Assembly (NCBI GenBank): GCA_937924475.1
Contig: CALDSV010000034.1
Span: forward strand, 1-64,000
DNA length: 64,000 bases
Direction of reading: 5' to 3'
Origin: an uncultured bacterium
Lineage (GTDB): Bacteria; Nitrospirota; Thermodesulfovibrionia; Thermodesulfovibrionales; Thermodesulfovibrionaceae
The translations under genes and the position numbers were made by a program. The notes under the pieces were generated by a model. That model was given only the letters and a program-made list of their open reading frames with translations. It ran no database searches and was not told where the DNA came from. Below, one piece after another: positions 58,886 through 64,000 of this stretch (positions within the stretch are counted from its first letter, which is position 1; each line of letters starts with the position of its first letter).

Positions 58886-60097
58886 TTACTTTATTATGAT
58901 TTTTTGTTTTAATACTTTTATTGCTAAAATTGCATCTACTCCTGTGACTGGGCTTTCGGGCTTAAACTCTCCTGATATCTCCTCTGCTTCCATGATTCCT
59001 CTTGTTGTCATGTTCATAACAGCATTATAAATAGGTGATGTTACTCTTACATCAGGAAAAGGTGATTTTTCATGTCCGAAAAAAGCAGTAGCAATCCTTT
59101 CATCTCCTGTAATTTTTATCAGCAACTCCTCAAGTATTAAAGCCATCTCTCCTCTTTTAACAACTTCGTGAGGTTTAAAAAGATATGCCTTGACTGATTC
59201 ATCATATTTTGGTTCGAGACCTCTTATTTTCCATTTAAGAACTTTTAGAATCTCCTGCTTAAAGAAATGGTTCATTATATCTGCTGGTATAAACTCTGGC
59301 TTTGTTTTTTCCATCTGAGCTTGAAGAGGGATTCTTCCGGCAAAGATACTGTCAATATTTAATTCATTCACAAGAAGAGCTGCCAGATCAGCCCTTGTAA
59401 TACTTTCCTGCACCGCAATCTTTTTACCCACATCTCCCACTGTAACTGCTGCCATTGCGCGGGTGATTTTATCAGCTTTTTTCCAAGCTCTATCAGCTTT
59501 TTCATGCCATTTTCCTGTTTGTTTTGAGCTTATAACAGCCCTGAATTTATCCTTTGCTTTTTCAAAATCAAAAGCATCCATATAAGCAAGTCCCATAAAG
59601 TAGTGTGCTGCCTCTTTCCCCTCATAGTAAGTAAGTTTTGTTTCATCAATCTTTAAATCCACTGCCTTGTAGTAGGCTTTTTCAACCTCCTCAAGCCAGT
59701 CCTTTGTTTTAAGAGTTTTGTAAATTCTTATTTTTGCTGTGTAATAATCAAATTCATCAGAAGTGTTTTCTGCATATTTTTTTGACATTTTTAAATCATT
59801 TTCAATCCTTTCAATTTCTATTTTTCTTATATCCCGGTCTTTTATTTTATTTGCCTTTTCAGCTTTTGCTATGGCTAAGCCTGAATAAGCTCTGGAAAAT
59901 TTCTTATCACAATAAAGGGCTCTTTCAAACTTTTCAATAGCCATTTCTAAATCTCCCTTTTCAATTGCTCTCATTCCCCCGAGATAGTGATACTCTGGAT
60001 TGTCTTCAGGAAATGTGCATTTAAAAACTTCTTTCGAGGCGCAACCAAAAAATAAGGCTACAATTAAACACAGGATAAAAAACTTTAAATGTTTCAT
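58886..60097 (-). CDS. Lipoprotein with TPR-like N-terminus and S-layer homology-like C-terminus
   Basis: Start at 60097 preceded by AAGGGGGG RBS; lipobox ALFFGCAS; SLH-like ITRADLAALLVNEL, FPDVRVTSPIYNAVMNMTTRGIM. Confidence 0.78.
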   Translation of the reverse strand: MKHLKFFILCLIVALFFGCASKEVFKCTFPEDNPEYHYLGGMRAIEKGDLEMAIEKFERALYCDKKFSRAYSGLAIAKAEKANKIKDRDIRKIEIERIENDLKMSKKYAENTSDEFDYYTAKIRIYKTLKTKDWLEEVEKAYYKAVDLKIDETKLTYYEGKEAAHYFMGLAYMDAFDFEKAKDKFRAVISSKQTGKWHEKADRAWKKADKITRAMAAVTVGDVGKKIAVQESITRADLAALLVNELNIDSIFAGRIPLQAQMEKTKPEFIPADIMNHFFKQEILKVLKWKIRGLEPKYDESVKAYLFKPHEVVKRGEMALILEELLIKITGDERIATAFFGHEKSPFPDVRVTSPIYNAVMNMTTRGIMEAEEISGEFKPESPVTGVDAILAIKVLKQKIIIK

Positions 60098-60358
60098 CTT
60101 AACCCCCCTTGAATTTTTGAAACTCTTCAAAAATTGCATTTTCTTAAAAACCAATTAATTAATTTTCTTTTACATCCTAAGAGATTGAGAGATGTCCTTT
60201 CTTTCTTTTCATGTCTTAGGCAGGAAATCTTCTCTATTTTAGATGCTTCGAAACAACTCGGTGATTCTTCACTGCCACTCACGGTGCTCGGAATAATATT
60301 TAGCAATTGAAAATACTTCATTCTTAATTCAACAATATCAAAATAAAAAACATATGTA

Positions 60359-60373
60359 AAGGTAATTTTCACA
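60359..60373 (-). promoter_or_regulatory. Shared 15-bp motif TGTGAAAATTACCTT, copy 3
   Basis: Exact copy; upstream of operon beginning at 60097. Confidence 0.6.
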
Positions 60374-60399
60374 TCTTTACAGTAAAATCATGCAATAAT

Positions 60400-61095
60400 T
60401 TATAGTCTCAAATCTCTATCTGGCGATATAAAAAAATAACCATCCCTTTCAAAAATAATGCCCTTGAACTTTAATATTTTTATAGCCTTTGTAACTGCTT
60501 CACGAGAAGCTCCTGTGCAGGAAGCTAATTCTCTATGAGTTATTTTATTTATTTTTATGTAACCCTCTTTTGTTTTCTCTCCTTCTTTTTTAGCTATATT
60601 TAAAATATGTTTTAAAATTCTTTTACTTACATCTAAGAATGCCATGGCGCCAACCATTTCGTTTGTAATTCTCATCCTTTCCACCAGTGCCGACAGAAGC
60701 GATATGGCTATCATTGGATTATTTTTAAGCAATGTAAGAAACTGCTCTCTCTTGAGGATGCCAACTATGGAATTTTTTATAGCAATAATTGTGGCAGAAC
60801 GAGGTTTGCCATCAATAAGACTTAATTCACCAAAAAAATCACCTTTTTTAAATATGCTGAGAACAAGCTCCTTGCCTTCAGGATCTAAAAGACAGGCTTT
60901 AACAGCACCATCAAGAATTATATAAAGGTCTGTACTTTCATCTGATTGATAAAAAATAAACTCTCCTTCTTTTACTTTATTTATCATGAAACCTCTTGCT
61001 ATGAGCAAAAGATGTTCATCTGAAAGGTTTTGAAAAATTGGTATTTCTTTCAAAATTTTAATAACCTCACTCTTTGACATACTAAACTTTATCAA
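60400..61095 (-). CDS. Crp/Fnr family transcriptional regulator
   Basis: cNMP-binding fold GDFFGELSLIDGKPRSATIIA; HTH ITHRELASCTGASREAVTKAIKILK. Confidence 0.95.
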   Translation of the reverse strand: MIKFSMSKSEVIKILKEIPIFQNLSDEHLLLIARGFMINKVKEGEFIFYQSDESTDLYIILDGAVKACLLDPEGKELVLSIFKKGDFFGELSLIDGKPRSATIIAIKNSIVGILKREQFLTLLKNNPMIAISLLSALVERMRITNEMVGAMAFLDVSKRILKHILNIAKKEGEKTKEGYIKINKITHRELASCTGASREAVTKAIKILKFKGIIFERDGYFFISPDRDLRL

Positions 61096-61219
61096 AAAAT
61101 TTTAACGCAGTCAATGTTGAGAGAATGAAAGAGTTTTTCCCTTGACTATTGAATTTTGCCTTCAAAATAATATTTTCATTTTTCCTTTATCAATTCTTGC
61201 AGTAGACATGGGTTATAAT

Positions 61220-61362
61220 GAGATTGCTTCAGGTACCTTTCAGTGCCGTCGCAATGACGAGGGGGGAGTTTGCTTCGCACCCTTCGGGTGCTCGCAGTGA
61301 CAAAAAAAGGCAATGACGAGGGGGGAGTTTGCCACGGCTAACTTCGTGAGCCTCGCAATGAC
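61220..61362. repeat. REP/MITE-like palindromic repeat cluster
   Basis: agattgcttcaggtacctttcagtgccgtcgcaatgacgaggggggagtttgcttcgcacccttcgggtgctcgcagtgac and a further unit. Confidence 0.87.
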
Positions 61363-61476
61363 AATGAAAAATGGAATTCTCACTTTGATATTAAAAGGAA
61401 TAGAAAGCTTCCATTGAAAAGGAGATGGAAAGAATTAATTTTTGACAACTGTTAATTAAATTTAATAAAATTTTCT

Positions 61477-62214
61477 GTGCAAGAAAACATCATTATAATT
61501 GTAGGTCTTGCTATACTATCTTTTGTCTCCGGAATGCTTGGTCTTGGTGTGGCTTTCTCCGCTATACCATTTTTGGGTCTTTTTATGAAAGACCTTGTCC
61601 ATGAAGTTCAACCTCTAAGTCTTCTTCTTAACGGAGTGACTGCTTTACTTTCCACCTTAGGATTCGCTAAAAGTGGTTTTGTGGATTGGAAAAAAGCAAT
61701 TATCCTTTCAATCATTACCACAGTTTCCGCGCCAGTTGGTGCTTATATTGTCCAGTATGTGCCCCAGAATTATGTATGGATTATTTACTTTTTAGCAGTA
61801 TTTTATCTGGCATACAGGTTATTTAAACCCTTGAAAGCTACGGAAGGCAAGGAGAATTTTAAATTAGCAGCAGTCTTAGCTATACCTATATCAGTTCTTT
61901 CTGGTTTCCTCGGAGTAGGACCGGGATTCTTACTAATGCCAACTTTGATTTTAGTAGGTTTTAACCCTAAAAGAGCCGCTGGTATAAATGCTTTTGCTGT
62001 TTGTCCTCCTTCTTTTTCTGCCCTTTTACCGCATCTTCAGACAGCCCATTGGAATATTAAATTAACTGTTTGGCTTGTCTTAGTGGGAGCTTTATTTTCT
62101 TTTTTTGGTGCGAGGACAACGAGTCTTTTTGTTCCCAGTGTAAGAGTAAAACAGATATTTGCTATATTGATTCTTATAGTAACAGCCTATAAAATACTAA
62201 CTCTTCTTCAGTAA
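61477..62214 (+). CDS. TauE/SafE family sulfite exporter-like permease
   Basis: Multi-TM; SFVSGMLGLGVAFSAIPFL, ISVLSGFLGVGPGFLLMPTLILVG. Confidence 0.88.
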   Translation: MQENIIIIVGLAILSFVSGMLGLGVAFSAIPFLGLFMKDLVHEVQPLSLLLNGVTALLSTLGFAKSGFVDWKKAIILSIITTVSAPVGAYIVQYVPQNYVWIIYFLAVFYLAYRLFKPLKATEGKENFKLAAVLAIPISVLSGFLGVGPGFLLMPTLILVGFNPKRAAGINAFAVCPPSFSALLPHLQTAHWNIKLTVWLVLVGALFSFFGARTTSLFVPSVRVKQIFAILILIVTAYKILTLLQ

Positions 62215-62227
62215 AGTAGCTAATTAT

Positions 62228-62623
62228 CTAAATATCACCCTTGTATTTTTCAGAAAAATTTTCCATTAGCTCTATGGCTTTTTTCCTAACAATTCCCTCT
62301 TCATTTTCAATGCAATTTATAATAAAAGCTTTAGCGGGCTCTGAATCTATTTCATAGAGAGCTTCCAATATATGCCTTTTTAAAAAGGGGTTATCTATGG
62401 AATTAAACAAATCTATTAGCGCATCCACGGCTATATGAGACTTTAATTTGCCAAGAATCCATACTGCCCTCTCAATAGTATCTCTTACTGGATGTCGCAA
62501 GGCATTTATTAATTTTTCCTCAAAGTCTTTTTTGTCATGTTCCACAAGAAACATAGCACAGTGAGGACATTTTCTTTCATTTTCACCAATTTCTCTCCAA
62601 CAATAAGGACAGAAAAATATCAT
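62228..62623 (-). CDS. Zinc-ribbon + HEAT-like repeat protein
   Basis: CPYCWREIGENERKCPHC; HEAT-like helices AVWILGKLKSHIAVDALIDLF. Confidence 0.8.
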   Translation of the reverse strand: MIFFCPYCWREIGENERKCPHCAMFLVEHDKKDFEEKLINALRHPVRDTIERAVWILGKLKSHIAVDALIDLFNSIDNPFLKRHILEALYEIDSEPAKAFIINCIENEEGIVRKKAIELMENFSEKYKGDI

Positions 62624-62629
62624 TTTAAA

Positions 62630-63055
62630 TCATTTGACAATTGTAACTGTGCAATGGGAATAGGTGGAGACTCTTTTTGATACAGAGCCAACAAGCCAGC
62701 TTTCAATTTTTGATTTTCCTTTCGGACCAAGGATAATCATGTCAATATTGTTTTCCTTTGCATATTTCACTATTTGATCTGCCGGATGTCCTACTGCAAT
62801 TTCTGTTTTTATCTCTATGTTTTTCTCCTTTGCCTTTTCTTTTAATTCTTTGAAGCGTTCTTCATAATACTGTTTGGCATTGTCAATAACAGCCCGCATC
62901 TCAACAATATCGGCTTGTTCAGGTGGCTGAGCAACAGAAAGAACTGTTATCTCCATTTCTGTGTTTGGACAAAGAGTTGCAAGCTCTAAGCTAAACTCAA
63001 AAGCCTTATAGGATGGTTGTGAACCATCGAAACCTACAAGTATCCTCTTTAACAT
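62630..63055 (-). CDS. Universal stress protein UspA family
   Basis: KRILVGFDGSQPSYKAF; MIILGPKGKSKIESWLVGSVSKRVSTYSHCTVTIVK. Confidence 0.96.
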   Translation of the reverse strand: MLKRILVGFDGSQPSYKAFEFSLELATLCPNTEMEITVLSVAQPPEQADIVEMRAVIDNAKQYYEERFKELKEKAKEKNIEIKTEIAVGHPADQIVKYAKENNIDMIILGPKGKSKIESWLVGSVSKRVSTYSHCTVTIVK

Positions 63056-63058
63056 AAC

Positions 63059-64000
63059 CTATCCCTCCTTCTTTTTTGTTAATAAATAGCGAGGTATAAA
63101 AAACGCATTTGCTATCAAGGTTGGCACAACAGCACTTCCTATAATTGCTGTAATTAGTAAAGAATATTGTTGCTGGTCAATTATACCATGGGTGAATCCA
63201 AAAAGAGCAGATATAGAACCAAAAGTAAGTCCAGTGGACATAAGAAGCGTAGTATAGATACCTTCTTTCTGAGCATATTTAAAAGCTTTTGTAATAGGTA
63301 ATACTCCTAAAAACTTAGTAATCATCTTACCCATGAATAACACTAAAAGAGCAAAGGGTGCTGAGAGAAGTGAAGGTATAGAGACAAAATAACCTGCTCT
63401 AATAAAATAAAAAGGAGTAAGAAGTCCGAAAGTCAAGGTTCTTAATCTTCTTATAAGGTTATGATCTTTACCTACAGAGCCTGCTAAAACCATGCCAATT
63501 ATATAGGCAGGTAAGACAGGTTCACTTTCAGACCATGCTGCCAAGGCTCCAAGACCAAAAAGGAAAAGCAATAGATATTTTGCTTCTATCTCTGAAGGTT
63601 TGCCTCCATATTTTTTAAAGAATTTTGGAGTAATGTACAAAAGAAGAATCATCACTGCCACCGTAACAAATGCAAATATCACTGTTTTAATTGTAAAGGG
63701 TGAAAAGATAAATCCAAGTGCTAAAACTGTTCCAAGATCATTAATAAAGCAGGCAGCAAGTATAATCTTGCCAAAGTCGGTCTTATTAAGACCAAATTCA
63801 AGCATCACAGCATAAACAACTGCCACAGATGTTGTTGAGAGAGCAACACCAGCAAGCCAACTCGCTTTTATTGTCCAACCAAGCAGATAATAAACAATAG
63901 CAGTGCAACCAAGAAAAGGAGCTAAGAAAGCCACCAACCCAATAATTGTTGCTTCTTTCCATTTAAGCTTAAATACTTCAGGGTCAATTTCAGCACCAGC
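63059..64000 (-). CDS. Cation:proton antiporter (CPA2/KefB-like), partial (runs off window end)
   Basis: Multi-TM; ORF stays open to window end (AGAEIDPEVFKLKWKEATIIGLVAFLAPF); INDLGTVLALGF. Confidence 0.9.
   Translation of the reverse strand, partial: AGAEIDPEVFKLKWKEATIIGLVAFLAPFLGCTAIVYYLLGWTIKASWLAGVALSTTSVAVVYAVMLEFGLNKTDFGKIILAACFINDLGTVLALGFIFSPFTIKTVIFAFVTVAVMILLLYITPKFFKKYGGKPSEIEAKYLLLFLFGLGALAAWSESEPVLPAYIIGMVLAGSVGKDHNLIRRLRTLTFGLLTPFYFIRAGYFVSIPSLLSAPFALLVLFMGKMITKFLGVLPITKAFKYAQKEGIYTTLLMSTGLTFGSISALFGFTHGIIDQQQYSLLITAIIGSAVVPTLIANAFFIPRYLLTKKKEG

Noticed and set aside
60127-60372. 81-aa ORF
   Set aside because: No signal, no family, overlaps the upstream region of 60097 and the shared motif
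9857-61362. CRISPR interpretation of REP clusters
   Set aside because: Units are palindromic, in both orientations, irregularly spaced, with no unique uniform spacers and no cas genes

Overview
64 kb AT-rich bacterial chromosomal window. Gene content and style suggest a Thermodesulfovibrio-like Nitrospirota, but this is inferred from the sequence only and was not searched. The first ~31 kb is mostly housekeeping: an F-type ATP synthase operon (atpF', F, H, A, G, start of atpD), rapZ-hpf-rpoN-lptB-lptA-lptC, an Mrp ATPase, uppS-cdsA-dxr-rseP-NUDIX-(rfaE2::kdsC fusion)-pgsA-plsY-queC-plsC, an EndoQ-like PHP nuclease next to a UvrD helicase, mlaE-mlaF, tRNA-Ser(UGA), an NtrC-type regulator with a disrupted heme-type sensor kinase, and lemA-DUF2207. 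From ~31.4 to 61.1 kb there is a 29 kb, entirely minus-strand accessory island. It encodes almost only exported proteins: a CHASE2 nucleotide cyclase, FecR/TPR, a truncated Mla/MCE operon, a transglutaminase, two small Cys-rich secreted peptides (one with a knottin-like Cys pattern), DUF4384/LPP20/SIMPL/SLH proteins, one intact secreted WD40-caspase (C14), a secreted TPR-CHAT protease, and several decayed caspase, DUF4384 and DUF2207 copies with internal deletions. A 15-bp motif (TGTGAAAATTACCTT on the minus strand) occurs exactly three times upstream of island transcription units, and a Crp/Fnr regulator gene sits at the island edge. Dispersed REP/MITE-like palindromes (GATTGCTTCG...CGCAATGAC) lie in several intergenic gaps and flank the island. 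All family calls come from reading motifs by eye; no searches were run.
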